Origin: an uncultured Prevotella sp.
Lineage (GTDB): Bacteria; Bacteroidota; Bacteroidia; Bacteroidales; Bacteroidaceae
DNA length: 22,778 nt
Assembly: GCA_900543155.1 (NCBI GenBank)
Contig: UQQN01000034.1
Span: 1-22,778, forward strand
Direction of reading: 5' to 3'
Shown here piece by piece: positions 1 to 7,689 of this stretch. How positions within the stretch are numbered: position 1 is the first letter of the stretch; each line of letters opens with the position of its first letter. Made by a program: the position numbers and the translations under genes. A model generated the notes under the pieces. It had not been told where the DNA came from and did not search any database. It saw only the letters and a program-made list of their open reading frames with translations.

Positions 1-1
1 C

Positions 2-460
2 CAAGGTTTCCGCCCTGCCATCGATGTGGGTATCTCTGTGAGCCGTGTGGGTGGTGCTGCGCAAATTAAGAGTATGAAGAAGGTGGCTGGTACACTGAAA
101 ATTGACCAAGCGCAATATCGCGAACTCGAGGCTTTTGCCAAGTTCTCGTCTGACATGGACCCTGTAACTGCCATGACAATTGACCGTGGTCGTAAGAACA
201 ACCAGTTGCTCATTCAGGCTCAATATAGCCCTATGCCCGTTGCTGAACAGGTGGCTATTCTTTATTGTGGCACACATGGCTTGCTCAAAGACGTGGCTAT
301 CGACAAGGTGCGCGATTTCCAAGAAAGCTTCTTGCAAGTGATTCGCAGTCAATATGCTGAGAGCGTTCTCAACGAATTGGCAAAGGGTAATCTGAGCGAA
401 GAGGTTTGTCAACACATTGAGAAAGTAGCAGCCGACATTGCCGGACAATATAAAGCATAA
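2..460 (+). CDS. atpA: ATP synthase F1 subunit alpha, C-terminal part (5' truncated by window edge)
   Basis: This is the C-terminal part of the alpha subunit of F1, which with beta forms the catalytic hexamer on the cytoplasmic face of the membrane. The reading frame is open from base 2, so the gene begins outside the window; about 152 residues are visible. The visible start reads GFRPAIDVGISVSRVGGAAQ, the conserved stretch around the alpha-subunit arginine finger (SVSRVGG). It is followed by the helical C-terminal domain with the QYRELEAFAKF and QYSPMPVAEQ blocks typical of the family. The stop at 458-460 lies five bases before the atpG start, which fits a continuous atp operon. The identification is secure from motif order; only the upstream part is unseen. 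Confidence 0.97.
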   Translation, partial: QGFRPAIDVGISVSRVGGAAQIKSMKKVAGTLKIDQAQYRELEAFAKFSSDMDPVTAMTIDRGRKNNQLLIQAQYSPMPVAEQVAILYCGTHGLLKDVAIDKVRDFQESFLQVIRSQYAESVLNELAKGNLSEEVCQHIEKVAADIAGQYKA

Positions 461-465
461 AGTAT

Positions 466-1344
466 ATGGCCTCACTGAAAGAAGTTAAAACACGAATTGC
501 ATCGGTGAATAGCACGCGCAAAATTACGAGTGCTATGAAGATGGTTGCATCTTCAAAACTTCACCATGCGCAGCAGGCAATAGAGAGCATGCGCCCCTAC
601 GAGCATCAACTCAACCACATCATGTCTACCTTCGTAGGCAATATGGAGGGCGAGATTGATACGCCTTATGCCGGCGAGCGCGAAGTAAAGCGTGTGGCCA
701 TTGTTCTTTACACCTCTAATTCGTCGCTCTGCGGTGGTTTTAATGCCAATGTCATCAAGGCTTTCAACCATAAAGTGGCGCTTTATCGCGAACAGGGCAT
801 TGACATTGTCAAGGTCTTTGCATTGGGAAAGAAAGCTGCCGATGCAACTCACAAGGCTGGCTTTTCTGTTGATGCGGACTACGCACCCCTACTCGACCAT
901 CCCCAATATGACAAGGCTGCTCAAGTAGCTGCCGAAATTATGGAGATGTATGCAAAAGGCGAAATTGATCAAGCTGACTTAATCTACCACCACTTTAAAA
1001 GTGCAGGTACACAAGTGCTGACCGAAGAAACCTTCTTGCCCATTAAGTTGCAAGGCGAGACTGACAACCGCGCTAAGGCTGATAAAACGGAGCTCGACTT
1101 TATAGTGGAACCTTCAAAGGAGGAGATTGTAAGTCAACTCATCCCTAAATCGCTCCACCTCAAGCTCTTCACTGCACTGCTCGACAGTTTGGCAAGCGAA
1201 CATGCAGCACGTGTGGTTGCTATGCAAGTAGCTACCGACAATGCCGATGATTTGCTCCGCGAACTCACATTGGCATATAACAAGAGCCGTCAGCAAGCCA
1301 TTACCAACGAATTGCTCGACATCGCTGGTGGTAGCATGCAATAA
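466..1344 (+). CDS. atpG: ATP synthase F1 subunit gamma
   Basis: This is the central rotor shaft of F1, coupling proton flow through Fo to catalysis in the alpha3beta3 head. At 292 residues it is normal length. Both ends carry the family signature: an N-terminal coiled-coil helix (LKEVKTRIASVNSTRKITSAM, in part, then MKMVASSK) and a C-terminal helix with SEHAARVVAMQVATDNA and LTLAYNKSRQQAITNEL. The central Rossmann-like region contains SNSSLCGGFNANV. It starts five bases after the atpA stop, so the two are co-transcribed. It appears to be the last gene of the operon, because a strong hairpin terminator follows 29 bases after the stop. Nothing looks damaged. Confidence 0.97.
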   Translation: MASLKEVKTRIASVNSTRKITSAMKMVASSKLHHAQQAIESMRPYEHQLNHIMSTFVGNMEGEIDTPYAGEREVKRVAIVLYTSNSSLCGGFNANVIKAFNHKVALYREQGIDIVKVFALGKKAADATHKAGFSVDADYAPLLDHPQYDKAAQVAAEIMEMYAKGEIDQADLIYHHFKSAGTQVLTEETFLPIKLQGETDNRAKADKTELDFIVEPSKEEIVSQLIPKSLHLKLFTALLDSLASEHAARVVAMQVATDNADDLLRELTLAYNKSRQQAITNELLDIAGGSMQ

Positions 1345-1372
1345 GACGAGTTGTGTTCTGCTATTTCTGCAC

Positions 1373-1436
1373 AAAAATAGCGTGCAGATGATTATTACCC
1401 TATATGCAAGGCAATCTTCATCTGCACGCTGTTTTT
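1373..1436. terminator. Bidirectional intrinsic terminator between atpG and the DUF1460 gene
   Basis: Arms 1373-1391 and 1418-1436 are 19-base inverted repeats, complementary except for one G-U type pair, around a 26-base loop. The core is AGCGTGCAGATGA with its complement. The right arm ends in GTTTTT and is followed by more T-rich sequence on the plus strand; the minus strand reads CTATTTTTG after its own stem. It lies between two convergent genes, so it probably stops transcription from both sides. Confidence 0.9.
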
Positions 1437-1470
1437 ATAGTTTTTATCTCCTTCTCTTGTTAACAAAAAA

Positions 1471-2433
1471 TTAGTTCAACCTTAGCACTCTAATACCCAC
1501 CGACGAAGGATGTTCTTTGAGATATTGTCGCAACGTTTTCGGTTCTTCTACCACCTTATGGTGAATAGACGAGGCATTGAGCAAATGCAAACGGTTATCC
1601 TTACCCCACACGGCAAAACCTAAGTGTGAATAATCGATACCGGCTTTTTTGGTAACGATAGCCACCACATCACCCGACTGCACTGTGCGCAATTCGTTCT
1701 TAGACAAAGCCGTTTTAGCCTCAGCCAAATAATACCCATCTGCGCCATTATATTTGCGTTCGAGTTGTGCAATGCTATCCACCCACTCTGGGTGCATTTT
1801 CAAGAATTTATATTTATCGGCATGCACCGACATGTAAAAGTTATTCACAATGATAGGCGTTGTAAAATGCTCGTCATCTCTCACCTCCTTTACCACCCCC
1901 TTGTTTATGTTATCGTGCATCCACCAAGTAAAATAGTGTAAGCGCGACAGATAGCCATTCATATTACCCTGCCAATAGCGCAGTGTCATTAAGTTGCGAC
2001 AATAATCAGCAAAAGAGGTCTGCTGCTGTCTTTTTGTCATAGCCAATGCCAATGTGGTTTCCACCAACGTAGTACAGTCCATTTGTCGTAAGTTCACCAC
2101 GAGTTGTTCAGGATCACACTTTTCGAGTGTAGCAGCCACATAAGGCACCCCAATAAACTTACGTGCATAAAACAGCACATCGTTCTCACCCGCGTTTTCG
2201 CGTAGCAAAGCTTCTACACGTACCGAGTCTGCCTTGGTGTAACGTGTCTGCCGTAAAACCTCATCTGTATTCTCGCTAAAAAGTTGCGCGGACTGTGCTT
2301 CGGTTGTCAAAGTCACGTTTGCGCCACTTTCTTGCTTTTCTACATTCTCTGTGCGATGGTTATTATTCCCCGCACATGCGCCAGCCATGCAAACTGGAAA
2401 TAGAGTTGCTATGAATAAATTATGAATCATCAT
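1471..2433 (-). CDS. DUF1460 family secreted protein (NlpC/P60-like, predicted N-acetylmuramoyl-L-alanine amidase-like)
   Basis: The product has 320 residues from the ATG at 2433; an in-frame ATG follows at once at 2430. The frame stays open upstream to 2580, but a Bacteroidetes -7 box at 2452-2459 places the transcript start just before 2433. The stretch after that ATG (MMIHNLFIATLFPVCMAGAC) also reads as a signal peptide. The CMAGAC segment could be a weak lipobox, so lipid anchoring is possible but unsure. The DUF1460 family has a papain-like NlpC/P60 fold and is thought to cut peptidoglycan stem peptides. The expected catalytic Cys is C120 in RQMDCTTLVE, and the His is H270 in DYSHLGFAVWG. 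Substrate specificity cannot be read from sequence. The gene is convergent with atpG and separate from htpG. Confidence 0.85.
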   Translation of the reverse strand: MMIHNLFIATLFPVCMAGACAGNNNHRTENVEKQESGANVTLTTEAQSAQLFSENTDEVLRQTRYTKADSVRVEALLRENAGENDVLFYARKFIGVPYVAATLEKCDPEQLVVNLRQMDCTTLVETTLALAMTKRQQQTSFADYCRNLMTLRYWQGNMNGYLSRLHYFTWWMHDNINKGVVKEVRDDEHFTTPIIVNNFYMSVHADKYKFLKMHPEWVDSIAQLERKYNGADGYYLAEAKTALSKNELRTVQSGDVVAIVTKKAGIDYSHLGFAVWGKDNRLHLLNASSIHHKVVEEPKTLRQYLKEHPSSVGIRVLRLN

Positions 2434-2451
2434 ATACCAAATTTGTTTGTG

Positions 2452-2459
2452 CAAAGGTA
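2452..2459 (-). promoter_or_regulatory. Bacteroidetes-type -7 promoter element for the DUF1460 gene
   Basis: The minus strand reads TACCTTTG, matching the Bacteroidetes -7 consensus TAnnTTTG, 18 bases before the ATG at 2433. I see no good TTTG -33 partner at the usual 19-21 base distance. The call rests on the -7 box and its position. Confidence 0.55.
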
Positions 2460-2625
2460 TAGATTTTTTGAATAAAGCCTTTATATGTAAGTTTGAATTG
2501 AAGATGGAAAGTTGATTTTTTATGCTATTTCGAGCACATACGGCAAATGACAAAAAAACGTGGAAAGACAACATCAACAATATTGCCTATCCACGCTATT
2601 TATTTGTAATACCAGGATGTGGTGA

Positions 2626-4680
2626 TTATTTAATCAAAGAAACTGAGCGGCTAACGAACTTGCTTAAAGCTTCACCACGAAGCAAACCGTTCTGCAAGAG
2701 CGCCAAGTCAATGAGTTGAGCTACAACGGCATTTTGCTTGCCATATTCAGCCCATACATCCTTACGTGCTTTCTCTTGTGCTGCGATATCATCGTCGCAC
2801 TGCTTCAAATCATTCTTTTCGCTTTCGGTCAAGTCTTCATACTTCTTGTCCTTCTGCTCCTGCTCAATTGCTGCATGACGAGCGTGCAAGCCCTTCAACT
2901 CGTTTTCAATGGGTTGCAACTTGTCTGTGAGCTGGGTCTTCATATCGGCCAAGACCTCCTTAACCAAACGATGGTCTGAGTTAAGCACCACATTATACAT
3001 GTCGGGCATTTCGCCATAGAACGACATACCTTGCTGATAACGACTGGCATCCTTCATACGGCGCATGTATTCGCTTTGGGTGATGATGACAGGTGTGGCA
3101 GTTTCGCCCATGGCAGCAGTTTCTACGTGGAACTGTGCCTTGTCGATAGTAGGCAATTCGGCAGTAAATACACCATTGAGCGATGCGGAATCTTCTTGAC
3201 TGAGTTCGTTTTTAGGAGCATCCTCCTTCTGAATCAAGCGGTCAATTACATCGCCATCTACACGACAGAAACGGCACTTTTCGAACTTCTGTTCAAGCAT
3301 GTTGACCATGGCTGTATCGAGCTGACCATCGAGCAAAAGCACGCTATAGCCTTTAGCCTTGGCTGTTTCGATGTAGCTATATTGCTCGTCTTTATTGGTA
3401 GCATAAAGATAAATGAGGTTGCTATCTTTGTCGGTCTGTGCGTCCTTAATGAGGTCGCGATATTCATCGTATGTGAAGTATTTGCCTTCAACATCCTTCA
3501 ACAAAGCAAAGTTCTTCGCCTTGTCATAGAAATCTTGCTCTGAGAGCATGCCATAGTGGATGAAGAGTTTCAAATCGTCCCACTTCTGCTCAAAATCCTT
3601 ACGATCGGCCTTGAAGATTGACAGCAAACGGTCGCTTACCTTCTTGGTGATGTACGTAGAAATTTTCTTTACGTTAGCATCGCTCTGCAAGTAGCTACGG
3701 CTTACGTTCAAGGGGATATCAGGAGAGTCGATAACGCCATGCAACAAAGTGAGGAAATCGGGCACTATGTTTTCTACCTGGTCTGTAACAAACACTTGGT
3801 TGCAATAGAGCTGAATTTTATTGCGGTGAATGTCGAGATTGCTCTTTATACGAGGGAAGTAGAGCACACCTGTGAGGTTGAACGGATAGTCTACGTTCAA
3901 GTGAATCCAAAACAACGGCTCATCGCTCATAGGATACAGCTCTGTGTAGAACTTTTTATAATCTTCGTCCTTTAAGGTTGAAGGTGTCTTTGTCCAAAGC
4001 GGTGTAGTGTCGTTAACGATATTGTCTTCGTCTGTGTCTACCTGCTTGCCATCTTCCCACTTTGTTTTTTTGCCAAAAGCAATTTCGATGGGCAAGAAGC
4101 GGCAATACTTGGTGAGCAAGCCTTGAATCTTTTCTTTTTCAAGAAATTCTACACAGTCGTCTGAGATGTGGAGCACGATATCCGTACCACGATCTTCCTT
4201 GTCGCAATCGTCAATCTCGAATGCAGGCGATCCGTCGCAAGTCCATTTTACGCCCTTTGCACCATCGCGATAGCTGTGCGAAAGGATGTCCACTCTGTCG
4301 GCTACCATGAATGAAGAATAGAACCCCAAACCGAAGTGTCCGATTATGGCAGAAGCATCGTCTTTATACTTTTCGAGAAAGTCGTTTGCACCCGAAAAAG
4401 CAATTTGGTTGATATATTTGTCAATTTCTTCAGCGGTCATACCAATGCCTCGGTCGCTGATGGTAAGGGTCTTAGCCTCCTTATCAATAGCTACACGCAC
4501 GGTTAAATCGCCCAACTCGCCTTTAAAGTCACCCTTCATGGCGAGTGTTTTGAGTTTCTGCGTAGCGTCGACAGCGTTACTTACTATCTCGCGCAGAAAA
4601 ATTTCGTGATCACTATAAAGAAATTTCTTAATTACCGGGAAGATATTCTCGGTGGTTATTCCTATGTTTCCTTTTTGCAT
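2626..4680 (-). CDS. htpG: Molecular chaperone HtpG (bacterial Hsp90)
   Basis: This is an ATP-dependent cytoplasmic chaperone that works as a homodimer on folding and stress-damaged clients. At 684 residues it matches Bacteroidetes HtpG. The GHKL ATPase domain is intact: E31 and N35 in REIVSNAVDA, D76 in ISDRGIGMT, and the lid/glycine motif GHFGLGF at 114-120. The middle domain contains PLFWIHLNVDYPFNLTG. The C-terminal third carries a charged helical stretch (about residues 600-650) before the dimerisation end, and there is no eukaryotic MEEVD tail. A -7 box lies at 4730-4737. Regulation by heat is plausible for the family, but I see no CIRCE operator. The gene stands alone between panD and the DUF1460 gene. 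Confidence 0.98.
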   Translation of the reverse strand: MQKGNIGITTENIFPVIKKFLYSDHEIFLREIVSNAVDATQKLKTLAMKGDFKGELGDLTVRVAIDKEAKTLTISDRGIGMTAEEIDKYINQIAFSGANDFLEKYKDDASAIIGHFGLGFYSSFMVADRVDILSHSYRDGAKGVKWTCDGSPAFEIDDCDKEDRGTDIVLHISDDCVEFLEKEKIQGLLTKYCRFLPIEIAFGKKTKWEDGKQVDTDEDNIVNDTTPLWTKTPSTLKDEDYKKFYTELYPMSDEPLFWIHLNVDYPFNLTGVLYFPRIKSNLDIHRNKIQLYCNQVFVTDQVENIVPDFLTLLHGVIDSPDIPLNVSRSYLQSDANVKKISTYITKKVSDRLLSIFKADRKDFEQKWDDLKLFIHYGMLSEQDFYDKAKNFALLKDVEGKYFTYDEYRDLIKDAQTDKDSNLIYLYATNKDEQYSYIETAKAKGYSVLLLDGQLDTAMVNMLEQKFEKCRFCRVDGDVIDRLIQKEDAPKNELSQEDSASLNGVFTAELPTIDKAQFHVETAAMGETATPVIITQSEYMRRMKDASRYQQGMSFYGEMPDMYNVVLNSDHRLVKEVLADMKTQLTDKLQPIENELKGLHARHAAIEQEQKDKKYEDLTESEKNDLKQCDDDIAAQEKARKDVWAEYGKQNAVVAQLIDLALLQNGLLRGEALSKFVSRSVSLIK

Positions 4681-4729
4681 AATTCGTTTGTAATTTTATT
4701 GTTTGCCCTAACATAAGCAAATTTTGTGC

Positions 4730-4737
4730 CAAAGATA
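4730..4737 (-). promoter_or_regulatory. Bacteroidetes-type -7 promoter element for htpG
   Basis: The minus strand reads TATCTTTG (consensus TAnnTTTG), about 50 bases before the htpG ATG. There is no clear TTTG at the -33 spacing. Confidence 0.5.
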
Positions 4738-4819
4738 TGCGTGTCAGTTATTTTTTTATCTGTAAATATAACCTTGTAAAAAAGACAGAACGAAAGAAAC
4801 AGGTAACAAAATAGGATTG

Positions 4820-4851
4820 TTTAGATTCACATTGTGTGATACACATCTAAA
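4820..4851. other. Dyad/hairpin of unknown role upstream of htpG
   Basis: The outer arms TTTAGAT (4820-4826) and ATCTAAA (4845-4851) enclose a second perfect stem, TCACA-TTG-TGTGA (4827-4839), with five unpaired bases TACAC. It sits between the panD terminator and the htpG promoter, in the 308-base gap 4681-4988. It is not followed by a T tract, so it is not an obvious terminator. It is not CIRCE (no TTAGCACTC/GAGTGCTAA). It could be an operator for htpG or chance. Confidence 0.35.
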
Positions 4852-4872
4852 AATTACCTCTACATACCAAAA

Positions 4873-4922
4873 AAGCAAGAATTTTTAGGAAACCTAATTC
4901 GGCTATTAAAAAATTCTTGCTT
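4873..4922 (-). terminator. Intrinsic terminator of the panC-panD transcript
   Basis: A perfect 14-base inverted repeat, AAGCAAGAATTTTT at 4873-4886 against 4909-4922, has a 22-base loop. On the minus strand the 3' arm ends TTCTTGC and runs into TTTTTT. It lies 67 bases beyond the panD stop and before htpG, so it ends the pan transcript. Confidence 0.85.
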
Positions 4923-4988
4923 AAAGAGATGTATGCATACGCAATTGGATAATGCGCAAGCATTTATTTGTAAAACATGGGGCACACT

Positions 4989-5339
4989 TTATGCTAAACG
5001 ATTGTTTTCGCCTTCAGGGAAAACAACTTGGGCTTTAAAGTTCTTTGCCTCTTCGGGCGACATTTGGGCGTATGCCATAATAATAACTTCATCGCCTACT
5101 TGAAACATTCGAGCTGCGGCACCATTCAAACAGATGCAACCAGAACCACGGGGACCAGCAATGATGTAAGTAACTACACGCTCGCCATTCATGTTATTTA
5201 CCACATGAACCTGCTCACCTGCCAACATGCCGCAAGCGTCCATAAGGTCTTGGTCGATGGTTATGCTGCCCATATAATGCAAGTTGGCTTGCGTCACAGT
5301 GGCACAATGAATTTTCGACTTGAGCAATGTTAACAACAT
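4989..5339 (-). CDS. panD: Aspartate 1-decarboxylase (pyruvoyl enzyme precursor)
   Basis: PanD decarboxylates L-aspartate to beta-alanine, the amine half of pantothenate. The 116-residue proenzyme has the expected features: K9 near the N terminus, the self-cleavage site G24-S25 in HYMGSITID (Ser25 becomes the pyruvoyl group), R54 with T57 and Y58 in ERVVTY, and the GAAAR block. Its start codon is three bases after the panC stop, so the two genes form an operon supplying and using beta-alanine. No panB or panE lies in the window, so the pantoate branch must be elsewhere. Length and motifs are normal. Confidence 0.97.
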   Translation of the reverse strand: MLLTLLKSKIHCATVTQANLHYMGSITIDQDLMDACGMLAGEQVHVVNNMNGERVVTYIIAGPRGSGCICLNGAAARMFQVGDEVIIMAYAQMSPEEAKNFKAQVVFPEGENNRLA

Positions 5340-5342
5340 GTC

Positions 5343-6200
5343 TTATTTTTCTTCTTTATATTTAATGTTATCAATTAAGCGTACAGGGCGCTCACCACAA
5401 TATACGGTGATGCAACCTACAATGTAAGGTGCTTCGTCCCACGAGGCAACGGGCTGCAAAGTAATTCCGTTTACAATCTCGAAATACTCCACCTCAAGTC
5501 CCCTAGTAGCATTGAGCGCACCTACCACGAGGTCGTGTGTTTCAGCCACTGTGTGATTTTTAGCAAATTCTACACTGGTTTTTAAGGCTTGCGAGATGCA
5601 CACAGCCGTACGCTTTTCACCCTCACTGAGAAGAGCATTGCGCGAGCTAAGAGCTAAACCGCTTTCTTCGCGCACGATAGGACATGGACGAAGTTCGATG
5701 GGCAGTTTTAAGTCGGCTACCATTGCACGGATTACAGCAATTTGCTGAAAATCTTTCTCACCAAAGTAGGCACGATCAGGCTGCACCATGTAGAATAGTT
5801 TGCTCACAATTTGGCAAACACCATTAAAATGACCTGGACGACGTGGACCTTCCATCACCGAGTCGATGGGAGGATAAGAGAAGGTGCGTGTGTCGGGTTC
5901 AGGATAAACTTCTTCAACGCTCGGTGCAAACACATAAGTAGTACCAAGCGACTCGAGCAACTGACAGTCGGCTTCGAGTGTACGCGGATAATTTTTTAGG
6001 TCGTTTTTGTCGTTAAACTGTGTGGGGTTGACAAATACACTCACCACAGTGACATCGTTTTCACTTACTGAGCGCTCTACCAATGAGGCATGACCAGCAT
6101 GCAAAGCACCCATAGTGGGTACCAACCCTATTTTCTTTCCCTCGGCACGAGCGGCTGCAAGGGCTGCTTCGAGATTGGCTTTTGTATTAAAGACTTTCAT
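5343..6200 (-). CDS. panC: Pantothenate synthetase (pantoate--beta-alanine ligase)
   Basis: PanC joins pantoate and beta-alanine with ATP through a pantoyl-adenylate, the last step of vitamin B5 synthesis, in the cytoplasm. The protein has 285 residues, the normal length. It has the nucleotidyltransferase HIGH-like motif LHAGH at 33-37 after VPTMGA, VFVNPTQF at 55-62, the pantoate/ATP-binding FGEKDFQQ at 146-153, and the KMSKS-equivalent SSRN at 185-188. It is the first gene of the panCD pair and is divergent from the glycogen-synthase-like gene at 6603. I found no convincing promoter box directly upstream. Confidence 0.97.
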   Translation of the reverse strand: MKVFNTKANLEAALAAARAEGKKIGLVPTMGALHAGHASLVERSVSENDVTVVSVFVNPTQFNDKNDLKNYPRTLEADCQLLESLGTTYVFAPSVEEVYPEPDTRTFSYPPIDSVMEGPRRPGHFNGVCQIVSKLFYMVQPDRAYFGEKDFQQIAVIRAMVADLKLPIELRPCPIVREESGLALSSRNALLSEGEKRTAVCISQALKTSVEFAKNHTVAETHDLVVGALNATRGLEVEYFEIVNGITLQPVASWDEAPYIVGCITVYCGERPVRLIDNIKYKEEK

Positions 6201-6602
6201 TGTTATTTTTGAAAACTTTTTGTCAGTAACATAGGCACACTATGCACATTACTTTAGCACAATGTTCCAAATGAGAGTGCAAAATAACACATTTCTTAGC
6301 AAATATGCTGCATTTTATCTGCTTAATCTGTGATTTTTAACGCAGAACTAGTTAAAATACCATCTCGATGCACCATCTTACCGATTTTTTTGCTAACTTT
6401 GCAAGTGTGAGTTAGTGTGTTTCATCGAAATATTGCCTTATTTGCCTATGGCGAGTGGCGAAAAAAGATATGGAACAACACTGATTTTTTATGAATTAAG
6501 GATGGATGCACTATCACGTTTAGGGAGTGTTGAAAAATATTCCATAAATGTGAAACTAAAACGTGCCTCCAACACTTACGCGAAAAAGATAATCTTATAA
6601 TA
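6201..6602. other. Divergent intergenic region panC / glycogen-synthase-like gene
   Basis: This 402-base gap holds start signals for both directions. The only clear one is the plus-strand -7 box at 6394-6401. That leaves a leader of roughly 190 bases before the ATG at 6603. The leader contains a GTG-started 61-codon frame (6415-6600) ending two bases before that ATG, and a 7-base inverted repeat AGTGTTG (6526-6532) / CAACACT (6570-6576). I do not call the 61-codon frame a gene: it has no ribosome site and no recognisable composition. Confidence 0.4.
6394..6401 (+). promoter_or_regulatory. Bacteroidetes-type -7 promoter element for the glycogen-synthase-like gene
   Basis: TAACTTTG matches TAnnTTTG in the familiar context GCTAACTTTGCA. 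No TTG is found at the -33 spacing. It is the best plus-strand promoter candidate in this gap. Confidence 0.55.
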
Positions 6603-7415
6603 ATGTCAAAAAAAGTATTGTTCGTAACCCAGGAGATGACTCCTTATGTGCCCGAAAGCCCTATGGCTATCGATGGCAGAAAGTTGCCGCAAGCCTTACA
6701 AGAGAAGGGTTGCGAAATCCGCACGTTTATGCCCCGTTGGGGAATTATCAACGAGCGTCGTAACCAGTTGCATGAGGTTATTCGCCTTTCGGGAATGAAC
6801 ATCATCATTGATGACACTGATCATCCCCTGATTATTAAGGTGGCCTCTATCCAAGCTGCACGCATGCAGGTGTATTTCATCGATAACGATGACTACTTCC
6901 ACAAGCGTGGCATGTTTGCCGAAGAGGATGGTAAGGAATATGAGGACAACATTGAACGCGCCGTATTCTATGCACGCGGTGTGCTCGAAACTGTAAAAAA
7001 ATTACGTTGGTGCCCCGATGTAATTTATTGCCAAGGTTGGATTTCTGCCGTGGTACCTTTCTACATCAAAACTGCTTATCGCGAAGAGCCTTCGTTTGCT
7101 AACACCAAAGTAATTAGCTCACTCTATGGCGAAATGCCTAACGCACAACTCACAGAACGCTTTGCCGAGTGCTTAGAGTTCCGCGATGCAAATGCCGAAG
7201 CCGTGGCTAAGGCTGGCGTAGACTTGACCCAAGCTGACAGCTTGGGACGTTTGGCTGTGGCATTTAGCGATGGTATTATCGAGGGCGAGGCTGGCAAGCA
7301 AGACGCGATGCTTGAATATGCCAAGAGCCTGAACATCCCCGTTCTCAACGCTCCCGCCGAAGAAGAGAAGGCGGCTGCCTATAAGGCATTTGTTGAACAG
7401 GTGGCTGGCGAATAA
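6603..7415 (+). CDS. Glycogen/starch synthase-like protein, N-terminal GT5 domain only
   Basis: The 270 residues resemble the N-terminal Rossmann domain of GT5 glycogen synthases: a start of the form KVLFVTQEMTPYVPES, then IRTFMPRWG, YFIDNDDYF and WCPDVIYCQGW. The C-terminal nucleotide-sugar domain of full-length enzymes (about 480 residues) is missing. The ADP-glucose-binding K-T-G-G-L loop near residue 15 is replaced by YVPESP. This short form is, to my knowledge, a recurrent Bacteroidetes protein annotated as glycogen synthase, not a fresh truncation. Real glycogen synthesis by it alone is doubtful. It is divergent from panC and upstream of the DUF4270 gene; 274 structured bases separate the latter two. 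Family membership is likely, function unknown. Confidence 0.75.
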   Translation: MSKKVLFVTQEMTPYVPESPMAIDGRKLPQALQEKGCEIRTFMPRWGIINERRNQLHEVIRLSGMNIIIDDTDHPLIIKVASIQAARMQVYFIDNDDYFHKRGMFAEEDGKEYEDNIERAVFYARGVLETVKKLRWCPDVIYCQGWISAVVPFYIKTAYREEPSFANTKVISSLYGEMPNAQLTERFAECLEFRDANAEAVAKAGVDLTQADSLGRLAVAFSDGIIEGEAGKQDAMLEYAKSLNIPVLNAPAEEEKAAAYKAFVEQVAGE

Positions 7416-7689
7416 CACACGTTGTACACCTGCACACCACACATATTTTTACACGATTAAAGTCCATGTGCATTCAGAATTACAGATAACCTATAAAACT
7501 CTGAAATACATGGGCTTTAATTCTCTTTAAGGGTGGATTGAAGCGCTTTACTAAAGGGGAGAAAGTTCTCGTCACTGTGTGACTATGCGATATATAGAAT
7601 AAAGAGAACAGAACCACCCCAATACATCGAGCTTTATCTCAAAAGGGACCATCCCTACATTAAACCACAAAATAAACTTGCGCAACAGC
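7416..7689 (+). other. Structured intergenic leader upstream of the DUF4270 gene
   Basis: Beyond the hairpin at 7456-7521, this 274-base gap holds three more pairings. TTCTCTTTA (7521-7529) pairs with TAAAGAGAA (7600-7608). GGGTGG (7531-7536) pairs with CCACCC (7614-7619). A small perfect stem, GTCAC-TGT-GTGAC, lies at 7571-7583. The first two would cross each other, as in a pseudoknot. No clear TAnnTTTG promoter box is visible. Whether this is a regulatory RNA is inference only. Confidence 0.35.
7456..7521 (+). terminator. Long hairpin after the glycogen-synthase-like gene (terminator or leader structure)
   Basis: ATTAAAGTCCATGT (7456-7469) pairs with ACATGGGCTTTAAT (7508-7521) over 14 positions with a single G-U. 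An inner stem, ATTCAGA against TCTGAAAT, has one bulge. The sequence after the hairpin is TCTCTTTAA, only a weak T tract. It may therefore be a terminator for the upstream gene or part of a structured leader for the DUF4270 gene. Confidence 0.5.

Noticed and set aside
2434..2580. N-terminal extension of the DUF1460 protein
   Set aside because: It lies largely upstream of the -7 box at 2452-2459, and a signal peptide begins at 2433, so the extension is not translated.
2581..2625. Terminator for htpG
   Set aside because: Only a short imperfect ACCA/TGGT stem with no T tract is present, so I do not call it.
3031..3543. 170-residue open frame on the plus strand
   Set aside because: It is entirely antisense to htpG, whose protein is unmistakable; the frame is a by-product of its codon use.
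6415..6600. 61-codon GTG-started frame as a gene
   Set aside because: No ribosome site, no recognisable protein features, and it lies in a probable 5' UTR. Kept only as a leader-peptide possibility.
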